DNA of 64,000 nucleotides, taken from positions 666,001-730,000 of the forward strand of contig JAMPIV010000598.1 of the NCBI GenBank assembly GCA_024509875.1. Reading direction: 5' to 3'. This DNA comes from Oreohelix idahoensis (Eukaryota > Mollusca > Gastropoda > Stylommatophora > Oreohelicidae). This document shows, piece after piece, positions 33,435 to 45,963 of this stretch. The translations under genes and the position numbers were made by a program. The number at the start of each line of letters is the position of its first letter. Position 1 is the first letter of the stretch. The notes beneath the pieces are model-generated. The model searched no databases. It saw only the letters and a list, made by a program, of their open reading frames with translations, and was not told the DNA's origin.

Positions 33435-35876
33435 TGTGATGAAGTACATTGATACAGCGATAAAATCATTAATTATATGTAATAAAGTCATAATAATATG
33501 TATAGAATTAGTAAAGTTGTAACGCGTCTTCTTCCCTGCGCCAGAAAACGCATTGATTTAGGTAGGATAGAACGTAGTCTAAAACCTTATTGCAGCGCTA
33601 GTAGTATTGGACTTTATAACGCGCCCGTCAAGAGTTAACGATAAAAATTTGAAAAAATCTACAAGCGTAGTGGTTCTAGGAAAGATAGAAAGAATAAAAC
33701 ACACGAACGCATAAGATTGAGAGAGCGGACGCATGCTGCCGGCTTGTCAAGTGTTAGAAGTTTGAATTAGCTGCTCAGGCCGACAGTGCGAGACGATGCC
33801 GTTAGCTTGTGTCGAAAACGATGTCGCGAGCTTTAAAATTTAAAAATAAACCGCCAAGTCCAATACATTTTCTAACAAAAGGCACACTGTAGAATCATAT
33901 ATACACACATGCATAATTACTTCCTGCCGGGAAAAAGGAAGATCTGCGATGATTTTTATAACATTCAAGTAGTTGAGACTTAGAAAACAACGAACACCAA
34001 AATGGAAAATATATGGAATTCTTTATTAATAGGTTTAAGATCATAAAAGTTAGCTAGTCTTAGAGCTGGTCTTGTCCTGATGGGTAATATGCTTTCGAAT
34101 AAAAAATCCGACAGATAGAAATAAAGTTATGGACAAAAGACTGCATTTGTTCGTACAGACAGACCAACACATGCTCGTTTGGACTTGCACTAACGGTAAC
34201 ATTTTTTGACGCGTCCTTGAAAAAGGCAAGAAAGGGTACATGTAGAAAGGGGTAGACAAGGGGAGAAAAAATTATGGGATGGCTCAAACTGAATATGTTT
34301 TATGGTAGTGTTAGGTCAAAACCAGATTTATTTTTGGTGAATGCCAAGTTCGGACGGACAAACCGACAGAAGTACACTAACATTGGACCGAAATTGGACC
34401 TTAGATTTAAAAATTTGAATGGAAAATCTTAGTAGTAGATCCCATTGGTCAAAACATTTCATATTATTGAGTACATTCAAAGGCTTGACGCTATTTGTAG
34501 AAGATAGTCCCTAGAGCAGGACGTTGTGTATTTCTGGAAAAAGTGATTAGCCTTATTAAAGCAATTATATATTAAAGTAATAGGCATCACAGTTCAGCCA
34601 GCAGTATATCTGGAGTCTGCTATTCAACGTACCTGTGTTTTTTCATTGAATTTCTGGTAAGACCGACATTATTCATATATATTTTGTTTAAAAATGTGAG
34701 TGAGAGATGCTGCCATCACGACTGTAAGTAATCAGGTCCCAAGCTGATTTGTGCAGCTATAACACATTGCCAGTTTTGTAAATGCACATGTTCTGTGAAA
34801 TAAAAATGTTTTCTTAGGTGACCAGCGGGACACAGCTCACCTATCCCATTGTATGGAAGAAAAGACAGATTAATAATATTATTGCAGATGCAGTACCGCC
34901 TTTGTAGGAGAGACATGTGAACAACACTGGTACACTGTGGAATGGATGTGCTGGATTGGTCCATTATATATGACCCAGCTCTTTATTTCTTATGTATTCT
35001 CTTTTGCATCTATAAAACACAGTTGAAGTAAGATATCAACAAGGAGACATTATTTCATTGTTACAGGGTTTTTATCTGGCACTAGTCCGGTGCCAGATGT
35101 CTATGAGAAGCAGTGAGAAGTCGTTTCATGCACAGTAGTGACAGGGACCTGCAGAGTCTACCCTGTTACTTTTGGTCATTATCATAGCGAAATAGTGTGA
35201 CACCAAGTTTACAGACTGTTCAAGTGTGCCCAGATAAGTAAAATAGCTGGCACCCTAACTCTACATCAGCTTTAAGACCAGCACACCCCTGTATAACCAG
35301 AATAAACTATTTCCCCAGAGAACTTAACAGTGACATTGTATATTAAAGAGACTGGGAGTGATTATAGAATCCCAAACCGCCATCCAGTGTTAGAAACCAG
35401 TAATAGACAAATTTTAGTAACACTATTAGTATAGTTAAACAGTGTTTGTTTGGACAATTATCCCTATGGGTCTAAAATTTACATTTTTTGTATATATCTT
35501 GAATTCTTTTCATTTTAAAGTCCTGACCAGAAGAATAGTAGGTTCAGGACCAAATAAATCATACAGAAAATTATTAATTGTACAAATGTATCCCAGGTGT
35601 TATTTCCTTTAATCATAGACCTTAATACTTGTTTGTATAGATGTGTATTATTGTTAAAGTACCATCACACCACACTTGCATATCCCTAGACATTAGACGT
35701 AGCAATCATTCATACTAGTCAAGAATAAGTCTGCTTGAGGCCATAAGGTGGTAGCAGCAAGGTACCCTGATAACTCAACCCTAATTTTGTTAGAATCAGG
35801 GACCTTCACAGCTGGCCCCATTCAGTAAAATAAGGAAACATATCAACAACATTTCATAACATCAAAATCCACCACA
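33435..35876 (+). mobile_element. probable solo LTR E, related to family A
   Basis: 2442 bp bounded by TGTGATGAAG and CCACCACA, with 5-bp duplications TAGAA (33430-33434 and 35877-35881). The 3' half is a diverged version of the family A LTR in the same order: a CTATTCAACGTACCTGTG block near 34622, CCCTAGACATTAGACGTAGC near 35685, and CCTTCACAGCTGGCCCCATTCAG near 35805. The length fits the 2408-bp A LTR. No internal sequence is present. The right flank, TAGAACAAAGGACAAA, resembles the minisatellite unit. Confidence 0.75.
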
Positions 35877-35930
35877 TAGAACAAAGGACAAATAAATTGT
35901 ATATGTTACGACCGCAATGTCTTCATCAGG

Positions 35931-36110
35931 GACTTCTTCTTCTTCTTCCGTCCTTAGCCAAAGACCGACCAAGCAGTCAGAGGCCATCACGCCTTGTGGC
36001 GTCTTAAGGGCAACAGCAGATTGATTTTCTCTGTTGTAGTTTCCCATCACGCCTAGCGGCGTCTTTAGGGCAACAACAAATAGATCCATCTGCCGTTGTT
36101 TCCGTAATCG
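35931..36110 (-). pseudogene. LINE 3'-end fragment, copy 3, internally duplicated
   Basis: GAGGCCATCACGCCTTGTGGCGTC is followed by a second, shorter copy of CATCACGCCTAGCGGCGTC and GGGCAACAACAAA. The TCTTCTTCTTC run at 35935-35955 is the complement of an AAGAAG tail. It matches 10825-10910 and 30265-30330. Confidence 0.6.
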
Positions 36111-36216
36111 GTGTGACAAGCCAACGGGTGATCAGCCCATTGGGCTCATCAGGGACAAACGACATAAAACACTGAAGAAAAGAAAGTGAGAACTAATCTA
36201 CAGGGTTCCTATTAGG

Positions 36217-36796
36217 CAGTGGCGTAATTAAGGTATGCAATGAGGACGGTACGCTTCGAGTGACAAACAGAAGAGGGGTGCCATCGGATAGTATTATGAC
36301 AGTCCTGTAGTGTTAACAAATCTATTTGCAAGCACATTGTATTATTTTGCGTGTTTTAGCTAAAGATATTTTCAACGGGAAACTGGCAGATGGCAAAAAA
36401 ACAGTCGGGCGACCGCAGGTAAGGTTCAAGATGTGTGTGCGAGAGACATTGAAAACACTGGACATAAATCCAACAACTTGGGAGGATGAAGCTGCTGATC
36501 GCACCAAGTAGCGATTTTCCCTACGGCAGCCACATCAGATTGGGCGAAAAGAAGCTCTCACAACAAGCAGAAGAGAAAAGAACACGCCGAAGCAAACTCC
36601 AGGCAACAAAAACAGCTGAGGGCTATCACCTGAGGGCTATCACCTGAGGGCTATCACCTGTGGGCTATCATCTCAGAGACGCATTCCCATTGTCAGTTAT
36701 GACTGAAGGGGGCTACTACTACTACCACTTTATGGAGAAGGGGGGGGTACCAAAAGAAGATCAGCCCCGGTGCCAAATAATGTAAGTACGCCCCTG
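36217..36796 (+). mobile_element. non-autonomous hAT-like element carrying a LINE 3' piece
   Basis: Ends are CAGTGGCGTAATTAAGG and AAGTACGCCCCTG (inverted, CAGGGGCGTACTT). They are flanked by imperfect 8-bp repeats CTATTAGG and CGAATAGG. The outer parts (GGGGTGCCATCGGATAGTATTATGAC) match the element at 17602. Inside, 36335-36600 encodes a LINE C-terminal motif on the plus strand, including KTVGRPQVRFK and DINPTTWEDEAADR, continuing to REEKRTRRSK-like residues. Either the LINE inserted into the hAT copy or the hAT element picked it up. Confidence 0.65.
36616..36671. repeat. 14-bp tandem repeat, four units
   Basis: CTGAGGGCTATCAC is repeated three times exactly and once with two or three changes, inside the hAT-like element. 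Confidence 0.95.
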
Positions 36797-36970
36797 CGAA
36801 TAGGAAGCGAAAGGGTTCATTAACAATTTTTATTTTTTTTAATTCCTGATTCATTCAAGATTATTCACAAAGGATTTACGAATATTCAAACTGGTTACCG
36901 TGATTATCATGACCCCTTCGAAGTCTCGGTATACACGATGTTGCGTATGGAAGCAAGGTTTATATTCTTC
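36797..36970. other. no recognisable feature
   Basis: Short spacer with a T-run at 36829-36840. Confidence 0.35.
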
Positions 36971-37114
36971 TTGGTTTGATTTGGTTTGGTTTTAAGGACT
37001 ATCATCATTGCACACGGACAACTCCATCAGTGCTCCGATCTCCTCCCTTTGATCACACAAGACGGATCTCCGCACAATTCACGCTACGTAGCGCCGGCGA
37101 GAATCCCAACGTGT
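36971..37114 (-). mobile_element. SINE 3' end, minus strand
   Basis: Reverse complement of the 3' part of the SINE at 15104-15565: TTGCACACGGACAACTCCATC, GATCTCCTCCCTTTGATC and GCCGGCGAGAATCCCAACG. It stops at the F LTR boundary, so the SINE was there first and was interrupted or truncated by F. Confidence 0.75.
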
Positions 37115-39241
37115 TGTAGTGGATTTGATGGTATTGTATGGTTGAGATGTTACCTAGTGTAATGAATGAGGTCAGCTGTGAAGGCTCCTGAGATAAATGT
37201 TGATGCGAATTACAGAAGGCCCTTCTTACTACCACTTACGACCTCAAACATATCTTTTTTTCTAATGAATGTAGCTACGTTCAAAAAGTCTAGGGTACTG
37301 ATATGTAATGTGCTGTGGTAGATTACACACACACACACAGAGATATTTAATAAGTCTAATAATAATAATAAAATTTATAACACACTGAACTAACTCAGGA
37401 TGTTTTAGTTTTAAAATTTTAAATCTTTTGATAAATTTATCTGTTCTGAACCAAACGTTTGTTGGTCAGAACATATGAAATATTATGGAATTATAAATGG
37501 AATGCATAATCATATGACATAATAAAATGGAAAATGTGTACCTAATTATTTCAAATGACTGGTTAATAATAATTATATTAAGATAGTCCCAGGAGAACTT
37601 ATTACTAGATATGCTGTTGGGGTGGTGTCATCACTCCCACTCTGTGACTACCAAAACATTGTCCATTTCCTGATGGGAGGAATACAAGTTTTATTTCCCA
37701 AAATGGTATGTTCTAGTTGATGGTAATATAGTTGGTGAGTTAGTTAGTAAATTAGTTGGTGAATTTCCAGCAGGCCAGACGCTCACGTATCTTGACTGAG
37801 TAGTTCTGGTGCTGGAATCTGGTGGCCCACTCCTCTCCGAATCTGGAGTACAACGTTAGACTTCACTGACACCAATCTTAGTCTGCACAGGCACACTCTT
37901 GTGTAGTCTTATAACAGCATTTGACACCACTTCGGTGCCAAATAGAAACTCACAATTCTGAAACAAAAGTATTGGGTCATGTGTCAGAACTCTACCTCCT
38001 GAGCCACTTCTGCACACAACACGACACCACAACACCACACAGAATGGGTCAGATCTCTCTGACCACACAGCACATCTTACCTAGTTGTTTTCACATAGTA
38101 CTAGTTCCCCAAGACTACATTGCATCTGAGATATGTTCAATAGCTTCCTGCTATTGAATAAGATAGGTGATATGTTCCACTGATCTCAACACCAGATCCT
38201 TTTTCATAGTTTTATGTAGGCGTTCCTATATATTTTCTTTGTATGTATGTCTCTAAACCCTGAACTTGGGCTGGGGACCTAGAGCGAACACTTACTTGTC
38301 GTAATCATTTTTATGATATGGCAGTATCAATCACTCGAATTATTAAAATATACAGAATAAATACTGTTCATTCTTACCAGAATTCAGAATTGAGAACACA
38401 GTTAAATTTGCTAGCAAAACTCAGCTGAGCTGCTGGCTGTATGATGGCGTCCCACTATATATTTGTATTCTTCTGGAATCAACACCACTATTAATTTAAA
38501 CTGCGTCTCTGAACAGACTTATGTCAAATGGCAAAATTTCACCTCTCTGTCCCGCTACTATAAAATACGTTGACCAATCGCCGACTTCCCCCCTAACTTT
38601 CAAATTTTACAACCAAAGTCAGATCTCAGTCAAGTATGTATTACGGTCTGTTGGTCCGTCTGTCTCTACTTGTTTTTCATACAAAAACCACGCTTGGTTC
38701 TTGGACCCCTCCATGCAGTACCCTACACACTTCTGCCTCCGAAGTTATTTTTAGCCACAATTCTCCACCATTTCCCCTCTCTTTAATTACAGCTCGATTT
38801 TTACGTTTGCATGCTCAAGGCCAAAATTTTGAAAATTTAGTGACATTTTTTAACAGTGCAGTCGCTCGTCTGATATGAACAACACAGTCTTTTGTCAATA
38901 TCTTCATTATTATCTATCCGTCTGTATAATTTAAAGTATATTATTTCTCTGCTCAAGACGGGCTATCAAACTAGCTAGGTTTTATATTCCTAACATTATT
39001 ATTAAGAAAAAGTTACTTTTTCAAGGTTAGTTGTTTTTTTTAAATATGTTCGAGAACCTTCTCCCCGGCTTTTGCCGCGGCATTCAAATAACAATCAAGT
39101 ATCGTAAAAGTCCAAGAAATAACTGTTTCTGACACGAGCTAAAGTCGTTTTTTGTCCATTTCCTTACCCTCTGTCAACTAGTGACGTGAATTTTTTTCTT
39201 TTACTACCAATTGCGTCTTTTAGCCTTGCGATCTTCAAACA
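37115..39241 (-). mobile_element. probable solo LTR F
   Basis: 2127 bp starting TGTAGTGGATTTGATGG and ending CTTCAAACA, with 5-bp duplications CGTGT (37110-37114 and 39242-39246). The left end resembles the A2 LTR in the same orientation (GTGAAGTGGGATGTTATAAAT against GTAGTGGATTTGATGGTATTG; GAGGTCAGCTGTGAAGG against GAGATCAGCTGTGAAGG). The interior contains an ACACAC run at 37327-37339. There is no coding remnant. The right boundary rests on the TG/CA and duplication alone. Confidence 0.55.
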
Positions 39242-39246
39242 CGTGT

Positions 39247-39365
39247 TCAGTCATATTTTTCCTTTTGGTGTCCTCCGTTCTCTCCCGTCTACAAAGGGTA
39301 AACGTTTCGTCTGCACGTCTAACTCGTTAGTTTTAAATGGCGGTGGGAAAGGCTGGCATGGGCGA
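39247..39365. other. left flank of B
   Basis: Unique-looking sequence. The last five bases, GGCGA, should be the left target duplication of B; its partner lies beyond the window. Confidence 0.4.
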
Positions 39366-40577
39366 TGTAGCGGGAGGTTATTTAAAATTATTTATTATGT
39401 AAAAGTATGCCAGTAAAGAGTTCTGGTCTTACAAGTAATACCCCAGTCTTAGAAATAAGCACTGGTGTATTGTTATCATAAAAATAGTCAGACTGTAAAA
39501 ACCCTGGCCCAGTTGGTAAGAAGTAGTACCAGGATTTAAGGTGTCTCCTCCCTATGACTATCTTATGATTACTTATATTCTAGGGGATAAGTAAAATGAA
39601 CATTCACTGAAACCACAAATGGAAGAAGTGAATAAATCCTCAGGTACAGTTAAAATAGTTTAATAATTACACTAATATTCTATTTCTACTAGTTGGAAAA
39701 GAGCATATACATATATATATATATAAGTATTCACACAATTACTATTTTGGTCTGTTTAGACTACAAGATCTTGAATATTACAGTTACTGCAATCACGGTT
39801 TTTAGTTCTTTGACTTTACAAATAACTGTCATCACTTGACTGTTTGAATATTAGGTTCACTATGGCTGTTTTCATAAATGGGTGGTCAGTGTCTAAACTG
39901 CCACTTATCTTATCAACTTGATACTGCTGAAACTGTCCTTTGCTGATATCAGACTTGGTAGGCCCAACAGTAGGGATGCCAATGACCAGTTGAAGTTCAC
40001 TCTTTGGGGTCCTGCACTTTTGTGGGATTGCCTCGGATGAACTACACCGGCTTCTGATACTGGAAAGTCTGGTTTGAGTTATTTCATGGAACCTGCAACA
40101 TATCAGCCTTGGCTAGTATCTGGCTAGACTTGTAGCTGACTAGCACAGATGTCAGACCAGTCAGTCATCAGATGTCACCGTTATACAATCATAGTAAGTA
40201 AGGACATCATTTCAGTGATATAGCATTAATATTAACATTTCAATTAAGTATAACTGACTAGCACATAAGTCAGACAAAACAGTCATCAGGTGTCAGAGTT
40301 ATACAGTCATAGCAAGTAACATCATTTCAATGATACAGAATTAATATTAACATATCATTAATAAACATCATCTGGTTTAAACCGCTCCTATACATCCCTT
40401 CATATTCTATAACTTGATCCTTCCAAATCATATCAAGTACAAATTCAAATCTGATGCTATCTTAGCAACTACCCAAAATTAATACATAAAATAAATAAAG
40501 TGAGTGACCACGTGATCAGGTTGCTTGCTACTGAAACTGGCTGTAGAACACTCCAGTTTACCAGCTGTAAATGGGTA

Positions 40578-42986
40578 TGTCGTGAAATATTCTAATCCCC
40601 ATATATAAATTAAAACGAAAATGTAAAGCCTAACAAATAAATTTAATAAAAGGAAAGAGGAATGGTAAAGAACAGTGCTGTCACAATGACTGTACGCAAA
40701 ATCCCCCTCGTTTTCTACTTAGTCTGCAAATTGTAACGCTTTCACGTTGATAGTAAAAGCCTACTGTATTATTACCCGCTTTCTTCAATGAAACGTGTAC
40801 TGTATTTCTTGGAACAACCTTGAGATACGCAAACTGATCAATGACTTAAATTTAATATTTCATTCATTCCATTTTATACACGGCGTAACTAAAAGACAGA
40901 TAAAGCAGGAGAGAGAGAGGGGCGAATGAAGGCAGGAAGCATGCAATACTAAACACGCGTCGCGCGATACACAATTGCTGCCATCACGCGTGTAAGGCCA
41001 CATGCACTAACTTTTTTTCAGACGGACAGTGATAAAAACACTAACCTTCCCAGAGTTAGGTTTTAAAAAACCTGGAAAACGCTTATTAGGAAAGATAACA
41101 TTAGATGGGTTTACGTTTGAAAACATGACAGTACCCAGACAGCACATCTTCGAAACAGGAGGTAGAAGAAATTGCATATTTTGAACGCAGCCACTTAGCT
41201 CTTTTAAATTTGTATATTTGGGTTCCTTAGGACTTGCTGACAAATAATATGTAAAACGTTACGCAAATAGTCTAGGAATTACCAAGTTATGGCCAAAATA
41301 AAATAGTGGGGGTGCCTGACAGCATGAAATCATTTCTGCTCATAAAATTTTTTTATAACGTGTTTGAAAAAACCTTACGTTACGGAAATAGCCTACCATG
41401 TAAACTCCTATTTGATTGGAGCGCAACAAATGTAAGACTAAACACGATTGGTCGGGCTATAAATACTATCTTGTGTTGTCATGGGAAACGTGAAAAAGGA
41501 GTACTTTTTTTGAAAAGATGTGTAGACATGGTTTCATTGGGTAGAGCTGCGAATATACTCGATTCAGAGCGTCTGTTCATTGCCACATCTTGTAATAAAC
41601 CTACTAAGAAGCAGTGCGTTGAGCACCAGTGTATATTTTTTATAAAATAAAGCCTGGAACATCGGCAGATCGGAGTTGTGCTATGTTCATTGCCAGTCAA
41701 CGAAACTGTTTATTATTTCTATGAATTGTGGTAAGCTTGAAATATTCAATATCTTTTAATGAAAATTGAATGTAAATTGATAATTTATGTCTGTATATAT
41801 GTGTAGTTCAGTAGCAAACATGATGTAAAGCCTATAATGCTCCAGCCTGAACAGAAGGTGTCGGAGGAAAGTAAAACTGCATGGAATGGCCAAACAGTAC
41901 ACTGACACCTAGATTATTGACTAGAAAGAAATAATGCTGGAATTGCAGAGGCGTAGTAACCATTAGGGAGGGAAATACTGGTATAAAGTATTTCAGATGA
42001 AGCTGACAGTTGGCCTAACGCTCTGAACTCAATGTTTGTGATGTATTGTGCTCAGTGTAGAAAGAGAGTATAAATTAGTTATGACGTAGAAGGTACATCC
42101 TTCTTGTTTCAGGGACCGTGGTCTTAAAGTTATTGAGCAGCACCTGGTCAGAGCTTTGCTGAAGCCAGAGGTGGACAGCATACTCCTTGGTCCATATAGC
42201 AACCAGTGGGGTGGCTCCAGAACTCATTAAAGTAATCGAGCAGAGGAGGCCTTTACTGCAGTCATCACGAAAGATAAGAGAGTGGGGCCATGGAGCTCAA
42301 CATTATGTACCCCATCTTAAAATGACAGTGTAAAATAAAATTAAGAGGGGAATTCAATTGTTTTAATATCAGGAACTGAGAACATCTCCAATACTAGTTC
42401 CCAATAGAAACAAACTATTGAAGTCATGATGACAAATACCAACAGAGCTTGAACAAAACAAAACCAGTATTACCTCATATTACTACTACACAACTGACAC
42501 ACATAGGATACTATTAATAATATATGTCACTACAAGATTCATATTAATAAATTCTGTACATATAACTTGTAATTAAAATTGATTGTGATTCCTGGTTCCC
42601 TTTGTATTTGAATCAGGACACATATACATTCATGACAGCACTGAATACATATTGTTATTTGAAAAGTTATCAGTGACTCCTTTAAGATATCCTCGTAGAG
42701 TGTTTTATGTATGTGAGTGTCACAGTGTTGTCAAGTGTGGTGGAATAAATTAAATTGTTTATCTGTCTGTTGTTGTTATGACTTACACTTCATCATACAC
42801 ATACCCTAGACATATAACGTAGTCATCACACTATTCCAGAATAATTCTGACTGAGGTATACATATGTGGCAGCAAGTAAGGTTATCTATAATACACTACT
42901 CTTATTAGATATAGATACCTTCACAGCTGATCTCAGTCAGTACACTAAGTCCCCTATAAATATTTATAACATCCCACTTTACCACA
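40578..42986 (+). repeat. A3 5' LTR (2409 bp)
   Basis: TGTCGTGAAATATTC to TTACCACA. Candidate TATAAATA at 41458-41465, AATAAA at 41646-41651, inverted repeat ACACGCGT/ACGCGTGT at 40953-40993. Confidence 0.94.
41458..41465 (+). promoter_or_regulatory. candidate TATA box of A3 5' LTR
   Basis: TATAAATA follows ATTGGTCGGGC, which is conserved in all A LTRs and in the A2 LTR on the minus strand. The AATAAA at 41646 lies about 180 bp downstream. Confidence 0.5.
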
Positions 42987-42991
42987 TATAT

Positions 42992-43019
42992 TGGGGTCTC
43001 GCTCTCGGGATTTTGAATC
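42992..43019 (+). promoter_or_regulatory. A3 primer-binding site
   Basis: TGGGGTCTCGCTCTCGGGAT, five bases after the LTR, identical to A2. Confidence 0.6.
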
Positions 43020-43190
43020 TTTCCCTATTAAAAATATTGGGGGTAATTCACTTCAGGGAATAATAAGAATTAAAAGGTATCCTTGGGTGAAAATAAATAA
43101 GGTTGAGCTCACAGTGCCTGTGTTGTCCTCAGTAATTAGTCATAGATAAAATTGTTTAGTTACATATTTTAGACATTTATCTGTTAGACA

Positions 43191-45089
43191 ATGGCCGACC
43201 TGGCAAAATTTCGATCTGCTGCTGTACAGACTGCGAAAGAGTTAGGAATGGACGGGCAAATTATGATTTCTTATGTCACGGCTGAATGTGACAAATATAT
43301 TGAACGAGAAGAAAGAAGATTAGAAAAAGAGGCCGAAAGAAAATTAGAATCTGAAAGATTGGCCGAAGATAAGAGAATAGAGGCTGAAAAAGAGATTAAG
43401 AGGTTGCAGATTGAGGCTGAGGCTAAGAGGTTGCAGATTGAGGCTGACAAAGAGGCTAAAGCATTGGAGGCAGAAAGAGAAGACAAAAGATTAGCTGCAG
43501 AAAGGGAAGACAAGAGATTAGCTGCAGAAAGGGAAGAGAAGAAATTAGCTGCAGAAAGGGAAGACAAGAGATTAGCTGCAGAAAGGGAAGCAGAAGATAA
43601 GAGATTACAAAGGGAACATGAGTTACGACTAAGGGAGTTTGAGTTTCAAGGCCATGCTCCTGAAAATGGTGCCAGTCCCTTTGCCTCTGATGCCACTGCT
43701 AGCCAGGGAGCCTCAACCTCAGCTATGAATTTTCATTTAGATCATTTTGTTGAGAAAGACGATGATATTGAGAGCTATTTAAATAGATATGAACTATTAG
43801 CTACCACATATGGGTTAGAGAGAGAAAGGTGGAGCTTAAAGTTATCTCAAGGACTTCGTGGGGCAGCTTATGAAGTTTTTGCAAAAATGAGCAGAAGTGA
43901 TCAGGAAAATTATGACATGCTAAAGCAGGCTCTTTTGTTAAGATATGAAAAGAATGCAGAATTTTATAGGAAAAAATTTAGGAATGCTAAACTACTGTCA
44001 GGTGAAACCTATCACCAGTTCTCTGCACGAATAGAGACATACTTGGAGAAATGGACTTCTCTGGGGAAAACCCAAGATCTTAAGGAAATGGTCCTTATAG
44101 AGCAATTAAGAGAGTCCATGGCTCCAGACCTGAGAAAGTTTCTCATGGAACAAGGTGCAGAGAGGCTGGGTGAGTTGCTAAATGTTGCTGAAAGGTATCA
44201 AGCAGCTCAAGCAGAGGTAACAGGTAATAAAAAGAAACAAGTGGATAACTTTAGGGCACCACAGAACTTTAATAAATTTGATCCTAGGGATCAAAACAAA
44301 GGTAAGCACCAGTTTGATAGGCCACGGTATGAAAATAAAAATAAAATCCCACAATTCGATGAAAGGAAATATGATGAAAGAAAATCTTTCAACCAAGGAA
44401 AAAGGTGGTGTAAGAATTGTCAGATGGACAATCATGACACTGACCGTTGCAGAAGGAAACCTGTGTATATGGCCACCCTTCAGGTCAGGTCGACCTCAAG
44501 ACAGGAGGAGGATATTATGTTGGATACCACTCCAGAAGAGATGAGGAAGGCACAGGCTGGGGATAAAACACTCAAGCCTTGTTTCAGAAAATTGTCAACT
44601 TGTCATACAACTCCAGGCAAGGGAGATTTTTACATGAAAAACAAGTTGATGTATAGGAAGACTGGAGCTAGATCCAAAGGTCAGGGACAGCTGGTACTTC
44701 CTAAAAGATATAGGGCAGACTTAATAAGGAGCCTACATGTGAAACCAGATGGGGACCATGAGAAGATAGGTACCATCATTCAAAAGGTGGCTCACAATTA
44801 TTATTGGCCCAAAGCAAGATGGGACATTGAGAATTTTGTAGAAAGGTGTAGCATAGCACATGAGGGAACACCCACAGTGGGAACATTGATCAGGACCTGG
44901 ACACGCCACGGGGCAAAATTAGGCCTGATAATAAAAAGAAAAATAGATTTGATAAAGTGGACCAAATGGAATGGGAAGCCCCTTTTCACGGACAAGCTTC
45001 ACTTAACTGTTTTACAATGGCCACTATGCGGAGAGTGCAAACAGATGTCTTACCCCAGGATAAGCCGACAATCCCTCAATCGGACTTAA
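43191..45089 (+). pseudogene. A3 Gag with rearranged pol remnant (632 codons)
   Basis: Begins MADLAKFRSA; coiled coil at 40-150, capsid-like region, and knuckle CKNCQMDNHDTDRC. Then comes the same protease deletion as A1 (CRRKP joined to VYMATLQVRS), the diverged spacer, and the broken zinc finger ending ERCSIAHEGTPT. A one-base difference from A1 just after this point (AGTG against AAGTG, A1 at about 3733) changes the frame, so the last 75 residues differ from A1 and the frame ends earlier. Gag itself looks complete and could assemble particles with A2 enzymes. Confidence 0.85.
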
Positions 45090-45292
45090 ACAAACTGGAG
45101 GAAGAGGATGTAGAGAGGAAATCTCTCATCAAGAATTTTAAGTGGGGAGACAGCCCCAAGAGAAGAATTGGTAGCGGTCGTTTTGTGAATGATAATTCTG
45201 GGAAGAAAAATCATCACTATAGAGCTTCGAGTGGAAGAGACCATACCGGTGCATGGACAAATAGGTCCACAAAATTAAAGGTCCATATGTAG
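44957..45292 (+). CDS. A-lineage accessory frame of unknown function (111 codons), shared with A1
   Basis: Starts MDQMEWEAPFHGQAS and ends STKLKVHM. In A1 the same residues are in frame with Gag (3815-4150). A1 and A3 differ by conservative changes here (Glu/Asp, Lys/Arg, Lys/Arg). The peptide is charged, has no recognised motif and sits where the integrase core should be. It may be only the read-out of rearranged DNA, since its last part contains inverted integrase sequence. I do not assign a function. Confidence 0.35.
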   Translation: MDQMEWEAPFHGQASLNCFTMATMRRVQTDVLPQDKPTIPQSDLNKLEEEDVERKSLIKNFKWGDSPKRRIGSGRFVNDNSGKKNHHYRASSGRDHTGAWTNRSTKLKVHM

Positions 45293-45294
45293 CT

Positions 45295-45780
45295 TTGTTA
45301 AGAACGTGGACTGATGAAAAGGCAGAGGAAAACATTACATCTTCATACCAATATGTGAATGAGCTGACCACTCGGTTAAAAACTGGCTGGAAACTTGCCA
45401 ATGAAAATTTGAAACAAGCCAGGAAGAAACATGCTGCCTATTATAACAGGAAGGCGAAAGACAGAAATTTGGCTGTGGGAGAGAAGGTACTGCTTCTTTT
45501 GCCCGGGAGTCAGAATAAGTTACAAATTGGATGGCAGGGTCCATATACAGTTCTAGAGAAGGTGTCTAGAACAAATTATAAGATAGATAAGAAGGGGAAA
45601 GAAAAAATCTATCATGTGAATCTCCTGAAGAAATATTTGGAAAGAGAACATCAGGAAGAGACACACTTGTTGACCTTGGCCATCGCCATGGAGATGAAAA
45701 AGGAACCACTTTCATCATTTGAATATCCATTACACCCCTGTAAGACAAGCAGTCACACTTGCGGCTGTTCAGTAACATAA
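45295..45780 (+). pseudogene. A3 integrase C-terminal remnant
   Basis: No ATG; homologous to A2 residues 846-994: LRTWTDEKAEEN, the GPY motif and HVNLLKKYLE. It ends shortly after EYPLHPC, where sequence jumps to the 3' segment found in A1. The whole RT is gone. Confidence 0.85.
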
Positions 45781-45952
45781 CCGAAATATATTATTGGTTG
45801 TAGACGTCTGAGGCAGATTTCATGAGTAGTGCCTACTCTGAATGGACCCAACTACATAAAACCATGATAGCACCACAGCAGAGTAAAGTCAAGTTGACTT
45901 ACATTTATCTATGTGTATATAGAATAAAGGACTGACATGGGATGTCTGTTTT
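45781..45952 (+). other. A3 3' untranslated segment
   Basis: Matches the A1 3' segment from 5459 to 5630 nearly base for base. A2 lacks most of it. Confidence 0.7.
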
Positions 45953-45963
45953 AAGAGGGGAGG
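45953..45963 (+). promoter_or_regulatory. A3 polypurine tract
   Basis: AAGAGGGGAGG adjoining the 3' LTR, as in A1. Confidence 0.8.
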
